A DNA stretch of 64,000 nucleotides. It comes from Slackia heliotrinireducens DSM 20476 (GTDB lineage Bacteria; Actinomycetota; Coriobacteriia; Coriobacteriales; Eggerthellaceae). The notes beneath the pieces are model-generated. The model saw only the letters and a program-made list of their open reading frames with translations, had not been told where the DNA came from and made no database searches. Below, piece by piece: positions 1-11,540 of the stretch. The position numbers and the translations under genes are program-made. The stretch spans positions 186,001-250,000 of the forward strand of contig NC_013165.1 in assembly GCF_000023885.1 (NCBI RefSeq), written 5' to 3'. Each line of letters begins with the position of its first letter. Within the stretch, counting starts at the first letter, position 1.

Positions 1-927
1 ACGCTGTCCCATACCGGCGACATCGAAATCGCTCCGCTGCCCTTCCCCGAGCCGCTGTACCCCATCGCCATCGAAGCCAAGGACAAGAAGGAAGAGAGCA
101 AACTCGGCACCTTCCTGTCCCGCCTGACCGACACCGACCCCACCGTCCGCGTCGAGCGTCTTGAGGAAACCCACCAGACGGTCATCACCACCATGGGCGA
201 GGCCCAGGTCCAGACCATCCTCAACCGTCTGAAGGAACAGGCCAACATCGAAGTCGACGTGCTGCCCGTCCGCATCCCGTATCGCGAGACCATCACGAAG
301 ACCGCCGAGGCCCAGGGTCGCCACAAGAAGCAGACCGGCGGCTCCGGCCAGTTCGGCGACTGCTGGCTGCGTCTCGAGCCCAATCCGGGCAAAGGCTACG
401 AGTTCCTCGACGCCATCAAGGGCGGCGCCATCCCCGGCGGCCTGGTCCCCGCTGTTGACAAGGGCGTTCAGGACGCCATGGCCGAAGGCTTCCTGGCCGG
501 TTATCCGATGCAGGACATCAAGTGCACCGTGTACGATGGCTCTTATCACCCGGTCGACTCCAACGAAATGGCGTTCAAGACTGCAGCCCGCATCGGCTTC
601 CGCGCCGCATGCGAGAAGGCCGCCCCGGTCATCCTCGAGCCCATGGTGAACATGAACGTCACCGTTCCCGAAGAGTTCGCGGGCTCCGTCATGGGCGACG
701 TGGCAACCCGTCGCGGCCGCATCGTAGGCACCGACTCCAACGACGCAGGCGACACCATCATCATGGTTCGCGTTCCTTACGCCGAGGTCATCACCTACGC
801 CAAGGACCTGCGAAGCCTGTCCCGCGGCACCGGCTCCTACACCATCGAGCATGATGGCTACGAGCAGGCTCCGTACGACGTCCAGCAGAAGCTGGTCGAA
901 GAGTACCAGGCAAGCCGCAACAACTAA
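1..927 (+). CDS. Elongation factor G-like GTPase, C-terminal part (5' end outside window)
   Basis: Open from the first base and ends in TAA at 925-927, giving the last 308 residues. The fragment covers the domain III to V part of EF-G: an early stretch PIAIEAKDKKEESKLG, then the domain IV signature region with KQTGGSGQFGD near residue 115, and a ferredoxin-like domain V near the end. The KQTGGSGQFGD form and the PxxxEAK start resemble the second EF-G class (FusA2-like) more than canonical FusA, but without the GTPase domain I cannot settle this. Canonical EF-G drives ribosome translocation; the role of the FusA2 class is poorly defined. A UUCG-loop terminator follows 20 bases after the stop. 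Confidence 0.85.
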   Translation, partial: TLSHTGDIEIAPLPFPEPLYPIAIEAKDKKEESKLGTFLSRLTDTDPTVRVERLEETHQTVITTMGEAQVQTILNRLKEQANIEVDVLPVRIPYRETITKTAEAQGRHKKQTGGSGQFGDCWLRLEPNPGKGYEFLDAIKGGAIPGGLVPAVDKGVQDAMAEGFLAGYPMQDIKCTVYDGSYHPVDSNEMAFKTAARIGFRAACEKAAPVILEPMVNMNVTVPEEFAGSVMGDVATRRGRIVGTDSNDAGDTIIMVRVPYAEVITYAKDLRSLSRGTGSYTIEHDGYEQAPYDVQQKLVEEYQASRNN

Positions 928-946
928 GTTCCGAACGGAACTCCAG

Positions 947-970
947 AAGGGCCCCTTCGGGGGCCCTTTT
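947..970 (+). terminator. Rho-independent terminator of the EF-G-like gene
   Basis: Perfect 9-bp stem (947-955 with 960-968) closed by a TTCG tetraloop and followed by a short T run. Confidence 0.9.
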
Positions 971-1022
971 GTGTCAGTAGGGACGTTTCCTTTTGACACA
1001 AAAATGTGTCACTGGGGACAGA
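971..1022. repeat. REP-like palindromic intergenic sequence
   Basis: GTGTCA (971-976) and TGACAC (994-999) enclose a GGGACG...TTCC core, immediately followed by a second TGTGTCA...GGGGACA half. This GTGTCA/GGGACG layout resembles REP-type palindromes. A loosely related pair occurs at 39290-39370. No transposase is adjacent. Confidence 0.45.
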
Positions 1023-1143
1023 TTCAGGCGGCGGCACCCATCTGCTCCGATTTCGCAAGCACGCGCCCCATACGGGCCGCACTACGTCGACCGGGCTTTG
1101 CCGTGCGAAAAAACGGCCCCGCTCAGCAGGGCCAAAAACTCGT

Positions 1144-1896
1144 TTATTTCGTGCCGGTGTGGATGGCGACGATGCCTCCGGCGTAGTTCTTCCAGGTCAC
1201 GTCCTTGAACCCGGCGTCGCGAAGCATCTGGGCGTATTCCTCCTGAGGAGGGAAGGCCCGAATGGAGTCGGCCAGATACACGAAGCTAGGGCGGTCCTTC
1301 GTGAACAGCCAGCCCCAGAACGGAATCATCACCTTCAAATATATATGGTACAGGCCGCGCCAAACCGGATTCGGAGGGGTGGAGAACTCGAGGCATGCAA
1401 AGGTGCCGCTCGGCTTAAGCACGCGGTGCACCTCGGAAAGCGCCTTCATTCGGTCCGGAATGTTCCGGATGCCGTAAGCCATGGTCACCGCGTCGTAAGA
1501 GCAGTCGTCGTAGGGCACGTCCTGCGCGTCCACAACCTCGAAATCGAAGGGGACGCCGTTGTTTTCGCCCATCTGGTAGCGTTTTTTGGCCACCGCGAGC
1601 ATCTCGGGAACGAAATCCGTCAGCTGCACGTGCGCGGGCTTGCGGCGCTGGGCTGCCATGTACGACACGTCGCCCGTTCCGCCGGCCAAATCGAGCAGGT
1701 CCGATTCCGCCGCCAGGTTCGCAGCATCGACCGTCGCTCGCAGCCAGCCTTTGTACAGCCCGAAGCTCGACACGGCGTTGAACTTCTTGTACTGCTCGGC
1801 GATGGCGCCGAAAATGTGCTGAACTCGTTCCTCGGAAACCTCCGCCGGCGCATCCTCTCCGGTTGCGGTGTCCACTACATGGTGCTCTTCGCTCAT
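1144..1896 (-). CDS. ubiE: Demethylmenaquinone methyltransferase (MenG/UbiE)
   Basis: 250-residue class I SAM-dependent methyltransferase that would methylate demethylmenaquinone to menaquinone, the last step for the quinone of anaerobic respiration. The SAM-binding glycine motif LLDLAGGTGDVS lies at residues 67-78 and the family motif YGIRNIPDR at 141-149, close to the C-methyltransferase signature of UbiE. Length matches the family (about 230-255). The N-terminal 20 residues are extra and acidic. It is transcribed divergently from the amidohydrolase, with 112 bp between the starts; the ribosome site is weak (AAGAG about 8 bases upstream). No other menaquinone genes are next to it. Confidence 0.92.
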   Translation of the reverse strand: MSEEHHVVDTATGEDAPAEVSEERVQHIFGAIAEQYKKFNAVSSFGLYKGWLRATVDAANLAAESDLLDLAGGTGDVSYMAAQRRKPAHVQLTDFVPEMLAVAKKRYQMGENNGVPFDFEVVDAQDVPYDDCSYDAVTMAYGIRNIPDRMKALSEVHRVLKPSGTFACLEFSTPPNPVWRGLYHIYLKVMIPFWGWLFTKDRPSFVYLADSIRAFPPQEEYAQMLRDAGFKDVTWKNYAGGIVAIHTGTK

Positions 1897-1996
1897 AGCC
1901 GCTCTTATCTACGTACCTGAATATATAATCGTGGCGGATTTCGTGCCGTCTATGCGTTTTGACGCAACTCAGAAGTATAGCCGAATCTTCTTGCGC

Positions 1997-2002
1997 TAGA
2001 AT
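1997..2002 (+). promoter_or_regulatory. Candidate -10 box for a leaderless transcript
   Basis: TAGAAT ends 6 bases before the amidohydrolase ATG, which would put the transcription start at or next to the A of ATG. No good -35 is visible and no Shine-Dalgarno is present. Confidence 0.45.
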
Positions 2003-2008
2003 GGCCGC

Positions 2009-3367
2009 ATGATTATTACAGCAGAACACATCATCCCCGTCACTTCCGATCCCATCGAGGACGGTGCCATTCTGGTTAAGGACGGACGAATTGCCGAAAT
2101 CGGCAGCGCCCAGCGCCTGAAGGCCCGTAATCCGGAGGAGGAAGTGAAGGACTTCGGCAGGGCGGCTCTCATGCCCGGCCTTGTCGACCTCCATACCCAT
2201 ATGGAGTACACCGTGCTTCGCGGCATCGTCCACGACGTCCCTTACGGCGAGTGGCTGGCCGAGGAGCATCGCAAAGCCGACATGCTCACTTGGGACGATC
2301 GGTATGATTCCGCCCTCCTCGGCGGAATGGAGATGATCTCCGGCGGCATCACCACCATTGCGGAGTTCACCGGCTCCGGCGCTTCTTGTGAGGCGTTGCA
2401 GGACCTGGGCCTTCGCTCCTTCGTATATCGCTCCGTCGGTGCGCAGGAGAAGGCGGCCGTCCAGCCGGCTATCGACGCTGCGCTGGCGGACATCCGCAAA
2501 TGGCGTGAGAAGGTCGACCCCGACCGCACCGTCGTCGGTATCGCACCCAAGGCGCTGCATGCATGCCACCCCACCATCTACCGCAAGGTCAACGAGGTGG
2601 CAGAGGCCGAAGGCATTCCTGTCGCCATGCATATCGCCGGCAGTTATGAGGAGTACAACTACGTCATGAGGGGCACCATGCCCCTGTCGGTTCGCGGCAT
2701 CACTCGTACGAACGACAACCTGACCGACCGCCCGATGTGGTTGCCCACCGGCGTGACGCCTGTGAACTACGCACTCAACTGGGATGCGTTCAACAGCGAC
2801 GACGTGCTGGCCGTGCATTGCGTGCATGTGAACGAAGACGACATCGCCCGTCTGAAGGAATATGACGTGGCCGTTGCCATCAGCACCCGCTGCAACGCCC
2901 AGCTCGGCATGGGCTTGGCGCCGCTGCCCGAACTGCTCCGCGCCGGTTTGCGCGTCGGTTTGGGAACGGACTCGCCGGCCGCCATCGACTCGGCGGACAT
3001 GTTCATGGAGATGCGCCTCGGCATGCTCATCCATCGTGCCGTCGACCGCAACAGCTTCCTGAGCGCATCCACCATGCTTGAGCTCGCCACCTTGGGCGGC
3101 GCCCGCGCACTGCGTATGGAAAACGAGATCGGCAGTCTGGAAGTCGGCAAGCGTGCGGACATCATTGCCGTGGACCTGGCAAGCTCGCGACAGACCCCGC
3201 TGGTCGATCCCGTAACGGCGGTCGTTACCAGCGCTTCGGCATCAGACGTCATTTTCACTATGGTGCAGGGCAAGGTGTTGTACGATCGCGGCAAGTACTC
3301 GGGCCATGTGGATCGAGACGAAGCCATGCGTAGCGCAATCCGTATTCGTAGAAGGTTGAGGGACTAA
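2009..3367 (+). CDS. Amidohydrolase family protein (chlorohydrolase/cytosine-deaminase-like)
   Basis: 452-residue metal-dependent hydrolase of the amidohydrolase superfamily, nearest in layout to the 5'-deoxyadenosine/S-adenosylhomocysteine deaminase and chlorohydrolase group (ATZ/TRZ). The metal-ligand pair is in DLHTHMEY (His62, His64). Further ligands expected from the family are present at His208 (AMHIAG), His270 (AVHCVH) and Asp321 (LGTDSPA). Substrate cannot be told from sequence; a purine or modified nucleoside is a reasonable guess. The ATG is preceded by no ribosome site but by TAGAAT ending 6 bases upstream, so the transcript may be leaderless. A 64-residue membrane protein starts 5 bases after the stop and is probably co-transcribed. 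Confidence 0.85.
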   Translation: MIITAEHIIPVTSDPIEDGAILVKDGRIAEIGSAQRLKARNPEEEVKDFGRAALMPGLVDLHTHMEYTVLRGIVHDVPYGEWLAEEHRKADMLTWDDRYDSALLGGMEMISGGITTIAEFTGSGASCEALQDLGLRSFVYRSVGAQEKAAVQPAIDAALADIRKWREKVDPDRTVVGIAPKALHACHPTIYRKVNEVAEAEGIPVAMHIAGSYEEYNYVMRGTMPLSVRGITRTNDNLTDRPMWLPTGVTPVNYALNWDAFNSDDVLAVHCVHVNEDDIARLKEYDVAVAISTRCNAQLGMGLAPLPELLRAGLRVGLGTDSPAAIDSADMFMEMRLGMLIHRAVDRNSFLSASTMLELATLGGARALRMENEIGSLEVGKRADIIAVDLASSRQTPLVDPVTAVVTSASASDVIFTMVQGKVLYDRGKYSGHVDRDEAMRSAIRIRRRLRD

Positions 3368-3371
3368 CCTT

Positions 3372-3566
3372 ATGGCAAAACAGAAGATGACGGCCAAGCA
3401 AAGGGCCGCCAAGATCGAAGCGGCCCAGCGCCGCGAAGAGGCCGCGCGCAAGAAGAAGGAAGCCGCTGAGCGCACCAAGAAGATATTCACTGTCGTCGTG
3501 TGCATTATCCTGGTTCTTGCTCTTGGCATTCCTACCATCGCCATTATGGCTATGGGCGGAGCGTAA
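3372..3566 (+). CDS. Small membrane protein with basic/acidic helix and one TM segment
   Basis: 64 residues. Residues 1-37 are a highly charged Lys/Arg/Ala/Glu helix (AKQRAAKIEAAQRREEAARK), probably a short coiled coil. Residues 39-60 form one hydrophobic segment (IFTVVVCIILVLALGIPTIAIM). The likely topology is cytoplasmic N-terminus and membrane-anchored C-terminus. It starts 5 bases after the amidohydrolase stop and is followed by a clear terminator, so it closes that operon. I do not recognise a named family; function unknown. Confidence 0.75.
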   Translation: MAKQKMTAKQRAAKIEAAQRREEAARKKKEAAERTKKIFTVVVCIILVLALGIPTIAIMAMGGA

Positions 3567-3585
3567 GACTCTTACCTATATAGAT

Positions 3586-3619
3586 AGAAGCGGCGTCGGG
3601 TTTCCGGCGCCGCTTCTTT
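3586..3619 (+). terminator. Rho-independent terminator
   Basis: 10-bp perfect stem (3586-3595 with 3608-3617) with a 12-base loop and T residues after the right arm; ends the amidohydrolase operon. Confidence 0.85.
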
Positions 3620-3767
3620 ATGCATACGTATCATAGCGAAAACCGTCCAAAACCGGAATTTGTTGGAAATGAGAATGGAATGTGAACGCGCAACAAACGC
3701 TCGACCTGGATTTGTGGAGACGGACGCCGCCCGAAGGGCCGGATCCGGCCGATTTCCGAGAAATCCC

Positions 3768-3796
3768 TTGACTCGGGCGGGGGAGGCGCGTAATAT
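3768..3796 (+). promoter_or_regulatory. rRNA operon promoter
   Basis: TTGACT (3768-3773), a 17-bp spacer, then TAATAT (3791-3796): close to the sigma-A consensus. Start would be near 3803, giving a leader of about 230 nt before 16S. The 150 bp between the previous terminator and this promoter are AT-richer than their surroundings with no gene. Confidence 0.85.
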
Positions 3797-3860
3797 ATTC
3801 ACTCGCGCCGCGGGGCGGTACGACCGCCGCGGGCGACGCCGGGGCCGAAAGGCCCGGGGG

Positions 3861-3919
3861 CACCTTGAAAACCGGATACTGTGACGCAAGCGAATTCAAG
3901 CGAATCTTTGATCAATTTT
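3861..3919 (+). promoter_or_regulatory. rRNA leader antitermination/processing boxes (16S copy)
   Basis: CACCTTGAAA at 3861-3870 and GCGAATCTTTGATCAATTTT at 3900-3919. Both recur, in the same order, in the 16S-23S spacer (5687-5696 and 5792-5810). In Gram-positive rrn operons the CTTGAAAAC-type box is the boxA-like part of the antitermination and processing leader, which I infer here. Confidence 0.55.
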
Positions 3920-4032
3920 GTACAGACTAACAACCTAGTCTTTCCTTTGGAACATGCAAACGAAGACAGGCCAGTCGAACGGAGAACCGGACAGAACGCA
4001 GGGCGGGGGCCGGAAGGCCCCGCCTCTACATT

Positions 4033-5545
<1,513 letters not shown>

Positions 5546-5894
5546 CTAGGGAGAGCCCAAGCTCGAACATAGAGAGCGATTCCGCGCGCCGGAGGGGATG
5601 CGTTTCTCCGTGCCCCCGGCCGGCACCCGCTTGGATGCGCCTTGCGCGCAGCGTCCGGTTTTCAGGGTCGCCCCCGAGAAGGCGGGCACCTTGAAAGTCG
5701 CATAGCGTTGATTTTTCCGAAAATCATGCGAAACATCATCAGTTCTTGACTGCAAAGTATAAGGACCTGCGGATGTTCGCATCTTTCAGAAGCGAATCTA
5801 GATCAATTTTCCGATCGAAACGAACAACTTGTTCTATCCGTAACACATTGAATCGTTACATGCGTGCGGGCCGGGGCCATGCGGCCCCGGCGCG
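5546..5894 (+). other. 16S-23S internal transcribed spacer without tRNA
   Basis: About 350 nt. No tRNA cloverleaf (no GGTTCGANTCC-type T arm) is present, so the usual Ile/Ala tRNAs are missing. It repeats the two leader boxes found before 16S, and ends in a GC hairpin (GGCCGGGGCC...GGCCCCGGC, about 5868-5890) that probably forms part of the 23S processing stalk. Confidence 0.7.
5687..5810 (+). promoter_or_regulatory. rRNA spacer antitermination/processing boxes (23S copy)
   Basis: CACCTTGAAA (5687-5696) and GCGAATCTAGATCAATTTT (5792-5810) duplicate the leader boxes at 3861-3919, with 95 rather than 29 nt between them. Confidence 0.5.
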
Positions 5895-8867
<2,973 letters not shown>

Positions 8868-8976
8868 GCGCGGACCCCGCGAGGGGGCCCGCACGGCATG
8901 GGATGCGAACAGGTTGGAAGGATTCGGAGCGACGCTATGCGGCCCTCAGGGCGCCTGTCTCGAAGAGCGCCCCTCG

Positions 8977-9092
8977 CGAGCGCGGCCACGGAGGCGGGGA
9001 TCACCCGACCCCATTCCGAACTCGGCAGTTAAGCCCGCCATCGCCGAAAGTACTGCGGAGGAAGTCCGTGGGAGGATAGGACGCCGCGCTCG
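8977..9092 (+). rRNA. rrf: 5S ribosomal RNA
   Basis: About 116 nt, with the conserved CCATTCCGAACTC block at 9012-9024. The mature molecule sits in a perfect 17-bp outer stem (8969-8985 with 9084-9100), which extends helix I and gives the processing stalk. Exact mature ends are uncertain by several bases. Confidence 0.9.
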
Positions 9093-9112
9093 CGAGGGGC
9101 ACTTTTGCCTTT

Positions 9113-9147
9113 AAAAGGAGATTTCCAACAAAGGAAATCTCCTTTTT
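9113..9147 (+). terminator. rRNA operon terminator
   Basis: 14-bp perfect stem (9113-9126 with 9133-9146), 6-base loop, ending in five T residues; 20 nt after the 5S stem. Confidence 0.95.
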
Positions 9148-9262
9148 GTTTTATGTTCATGCCGTTTGTTTGGCCTTGCCTCGTTCACAGCGTTTATGAC
9201 GGAATATCACTAAAAGTGGGGTAGAATACGTCATGTACGACTTTTGAGAGGGGTATTGTTTC

Positions 9263-9580
9263 ATGAGCAACCTCCGGACGCAGGAAGTCGAAATGCTGCT
9301 TGAGGTCCTGTCGGCAATGGACGACAAAGACCAACTGTATGCGTTAATCGAGGACCTGTTCACCATCCGCGAAATCAAAGAGACTTCGCAGAGGCTTTCA
9401 GTGGCGCAATTGCTCAGCCAAGGAAAACCCTACACTGCCATTGCGGAAATCACCGGCGCTTCCGCTACTACTATTGCACGCGTATCAAAGGCGCTCAACT
9501 ACGGGAGCGGAGGATATCGGCTTGCCTTGGATGTTCTGAATGGAAAAGGTTCACAAGGAGACGAGCCTGACGCAGAATAG
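9263..9580 (+). CDS. TrpR-related DNA-binding protein (YerC/YecD family)
   Basis: 105 residues with the Trp-repressor-type helix-turn-helix: an N-terminal helical half (EVEMLLEVLSAMDDKDQLYALIEDL) and a recognition region (IREIKETSQRLSVAQLLSQGKPYTAIAEITGASATTIARVSKAL, about residues 38-81). It matches the YerC/YecD group, which shares the TrpR fold but not an established Trp-responsive role. A single short gene between the rRNA terminator and its own terminator at 9594, so it is monocistronic. The ribosome site is GAGAGGGG, 9-10 bases before ATG. TAGAAT at 9222-9227 is a likely -10 with no convincing -35. Confidence 0.85.
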   Translation: MSNLRTQEVEMLLEVLSAMDDKDQLYALIEDLFTIREIKETSQRLSVAQLLSQGKPYTAIAEITGASATTIARVSKALNYGSGGYRLALDVLNGKGSQGDEPDAE

Positions 9581-9593
9581 CAGCTTCCATTCG

Positions 9594-9616
9594 AATGGCC
9601 CTTCGGGGCCATTTCT
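9594..9616 (+). terminator. Rho-independent terminator
   Basis: 8-bp stem (9594-9601 with 9606-9613) closed by TTCG, followed by TCTTGT; ends the TrpR-like gene. Confidence 0.8.
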
Positions 9617-9707
9617 TGTATATGGAGCCAATTGTGGTACTATCGGTTAACGCATTGCTTGATACGTCTAGGGAGGGCCAGGCTTCGGTCTGGCAATATG
9701 AGGCAAT

Positions 9708-10889
9708 ATGGGGAAGCTATTCATACCGTCGCCTGCCATTTCTTTTGTGGGCAGACATAATTCGGGTAAAACAACGCTTTTGGAGAAGGTCATTGCGGAG
9801 CTGGTGAACCGCGGTGTCAACGTGGGCTCTCTCAAGCATCACGGCCATTCCGATTTCGAAATAGACTATCCTGGCAAGGATTCGTACCGCCATCGGGCTG
9901 CGGGTTCGCGGGACGTGGTTGTCGTCTCGCCGAAGCGTATGGCCCGTATAACCGAACTGGATGAAGAGCCTGATTGCCTCGACATCCTGAAGACCATGCC
10001 AGGCCACGACATTGTTATCGTCGAGGGGTTCCGCCAAAGCGGCCTGGACGTGATCGAGGTCATGCGCGACGGGAACGAACGAGACCATGCGGCAGCAGAC
10101 GAGTTCTGCGAGCTTGCCACCGTGCGCGGAGGGTCGCCTCATGCGGTGGTTTCCGACATGCCCAGGGTACATGCGGCTGCTGTCAAACACGGCATCCCTT
10201 GTTTCGGGCTGGAGGATATAAAGGAGATCGTAGATTTCCTCATGGTATGGTACGTGCGGCCCAAGCTGACCGTTGTGGTCCAGGCGGGCGGTGAGTCCCG
10301 TCGGATGGGACAGAGCAAGGCCTGCGTTCCGTTTTTGGGCGAGCCGCTGCTCAAGCGTATCGTCCAGCGCGTTTCTCCTGCGGCAGACGAACTCATCATC
10401 ACCACGAACGAGCCCGAACGGCTGACGTTCCTCGACGAGGTGGACCTGCCGGTCCGTCCGCGTCTGGTAACCGACTTCTACGATACGCGTGGCGCTCTGC
10501 GCGGCGTATATACGGCGCTGCAGGCTGCACAGACGCCTCTGGTGGCCCTTGTCGCCTGCGACATGGTGTTCGCGTCGGCGCCATTGATTGTCGCGGAGGC
10601 CCAGGTGGCTCACGAGGAGCGTGTCGAAGCGGTCGTTCCTGTAACCAAATTCGGCTACGAGCCGTTCCATGCGGTGTATCGCCGTGACGAGTGCTTGAAG
10701 GCGGCTGCGGCTGCATTGGAGAAAGGCTCGGCATCGGCGACCAGCATGTTCGAATACGTACGCCTGCGCGGTTTCACGAGGGACGAGGTGCGTTCTGCAG
10801 TGCCTGCCGGCGGATGCTTCGTGAATGTGAACACGCCCGAAGAGCTGCATCGCGTCGAACAAGGCATCCTCGACGACGGCGACAAATAG
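9708..10889 (+). CDS. mobBA: MobB-MobA fusion, molybdopterin-guanine dinucleotide synthesis
   Basis: 393 residues, two enzymes in one chain. Residues 1-180 are MobB, a P-loop GTP-binding adapter (GRHNSGKTT at 15-23, DIVIVEGFRQSG at 101-112). Residues about 185-393 are MobA, the nucleotidyltransferase that joins GMP to Mo-molybdopterin for DMSO-reductase-family enzymes; its loop AGGESRRMGQSK is at 193-204. MobA normally precedes or stands separate from MobB; here MobB is N-terminal. A GGCTTCGGTC-type hairpin (GCCAGG...TCTGGC) lies just upstream, then GAGG before ATG. The shared terminator at 10900 separates it from the convergent ModE-like gene. Confidence 0.93.
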   Translation: MGKLFIPSPAISFVGRHNSGKTTLLEKVIAELVNRGVNVGSLKHHGHSDFEIDYPGKDSYRHRAAGSRDVVVVSPKRMARITELDEEPDCLDILKTMPGHDIVIVEGFRQSGLDVIEVMRDGNERDHAAADEFCELATVRGGSPHAVVSDMPRVHAAAVKHGIPCFGLEDIKEIVDFLMVWYVRPKLTVVVQAGGESRRMGQSKACVPFLGEPLLKRIVQRVSPAADELIITTNEPERLTFLDEVDLPVRPRLVTDFYDTRGALRGVYTALQAAQTPLVALVACDMVFASAPLIVAEAQVAHEERVEAVVPVTKFGYEPFHAVYRRDECLKAAAAALEKGSASATSMFEYVRLRGFTRDEVRSAVPAGGCFVNVNTPEELHRVEQGILDDGDK

Positions 10890-10899
10890 AAACATGAAA

Positions 10900-10921
10900 A
10901 AGGCCCGCTCATGCGGGCCTT
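10900..10921. terminator. Bidirectional terminator between mobBA and the ModE-like gene
   Basis: 9-bp perfect stem (10900-10908 with 10913-10921) with TCAT loop; A run on the left and T on the right let it serve both convergent genes. Confidence 0.8.
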
Positions 10922-10939
10922 CGACATGCGGATGGCTTT

Positions 10940-11284
10940 CTAGTTCTTCTCGAAGATTTCCGCCAGGCGTTTTTCGGCGAACGCCTGGACGTCTGCGCTG
11001 AGGGCATCGTAGGCGTCCAACAGCTTAACGGCCTCGTCGGTCAACGTCGAGCCGCGGGCGCCGTCGCGGTTCAGCAGCATGAATCCGAGGCTCTCTTCAG
11101 TCTCCTTGATGATGCGCCACGCCTTGCTGTAAGCCATATGCATGTTCTTGGCGGCGCGGTTCAGCGATCCGGTGTTGCGCACGCCGCGGCAGAGAGCTGC
11201 AATGCCCGGCCCGTATGCGAAGTTGCCCTTTTCGGTCTGCAGGCTGATCCGAACGTCGGGCGTGATGGTGTTGAATGCGGTCAT
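10940..11284 (-). CDS. ModE-type winged-helix regulator without molybdate-binding domain
   Basis: 114 residues from the chosen ATG at 11284, which has AGAGGTGG 5-6 bases upstream; an in-frame ATG at 11305 has no ribosome site. It matches the LysR-type N-terminal domain of ModE (IAALCRGVRNTGSLNRAAKNMHMAYSKAWRIIKETEESLG, then NRDGARGSTLTDEAVKLL). The C-terminal TOBE/Mop domains that bind molybdate in E. coli ModE are absent, so molybdate sensing would need a partner such as the Mop protein at 62.7 kb. It is divergent from modABC, sharing a 256-bp control region. Confidence 0.85.
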   Translation of the reverse strand: MTAFNTITPDVRISLQTEKGNFAYGPGIAALCRGVRNTGSLNRAAKNMHMAYSKAWRIIKETEESLGFMLLNRDGARGSTLTDEAVKLLDAYDALSADVQAFAEKRLAEIFEKN

Positions 11285-11337
11285 GACCCACCTCTGTCCT
11301 GTCATGCTTTATTACCCCTGCGCACATACTACCTTAA

Positions 11338-11346
11338 ATCGCTATA
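11338..11346. promoter_or_regulatory. Possible ModE half-site
   Basis: ATCGCTATA at 11338-11346 lies between the ModE-like gene and modA and looks like one arm of the enterobacterial ModE operator (ATCGxTATATA type, from memory). TCGCTAGA follows 15 bases later as an imperfect second copy. Weak evidence. Confidence 0.3.
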
Positions 11347-11400
11347 GTCTTGGTTCGCTAGAAAGCAAAAACAGAAATATCAGCAATACAACGAAGTACG

Positions 11401-11430
11401 AAACGTGACAAAACGTGACGAAACATGATA
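11401..11430. promoter_or_regulatory. Three tandem 10-bp repeats upstream of modA (candidate operator)
   Basis: AAACGTGACA (11401-11410), AAACGTGACG (11411-11420), AAACATGATA (11421-11430). The repeat period equals one DNA turn, so a protein would see all copies on one face. They end 21 bp upstream of the modA -35. A matching pair lies upstream of the Mop gene at 62525-62544. Confidence 0.6.
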
Positions 11431-11451
11431 TACAAATGAGAATATAGATTA

Positions 11452-11480
11452 TTGACAACATATATACACAAGAATAAAAT
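11452..11480 (+). promoter_or_regulatory. modABC promoter
   Basis: TTGACA (11452-11457), 17-bp spacer, TAAAAT (11475-11480): near-consensus. The leader after it carries an inverted AACGTGC...GCACGTT pair (about 11488-11514), a possible operator or hairpin. Confidence 0.85.
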
Positions 11481-11540
11481 CAAACTAACGTGCTAGGGTT
11501 TCTTACGCACGTTCTCTATTGTTGACCATAGGAGGGTATC

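Noticed and set aside
5546-5894. Possible tRNA-Ile/Ala in the rRNA spacer
   Set aside because: No acceptor stem or T-arm consensus found; the spacer instead repeats the leader boxes.
9620-9707. Molybdenum cofactor riboswitch ahead of mobBA
   Set aside because: Only one short GCCAGG/TCTGGC hairpin is present in 88 nt; the multi-helix Moco RNA architecture does not fit.
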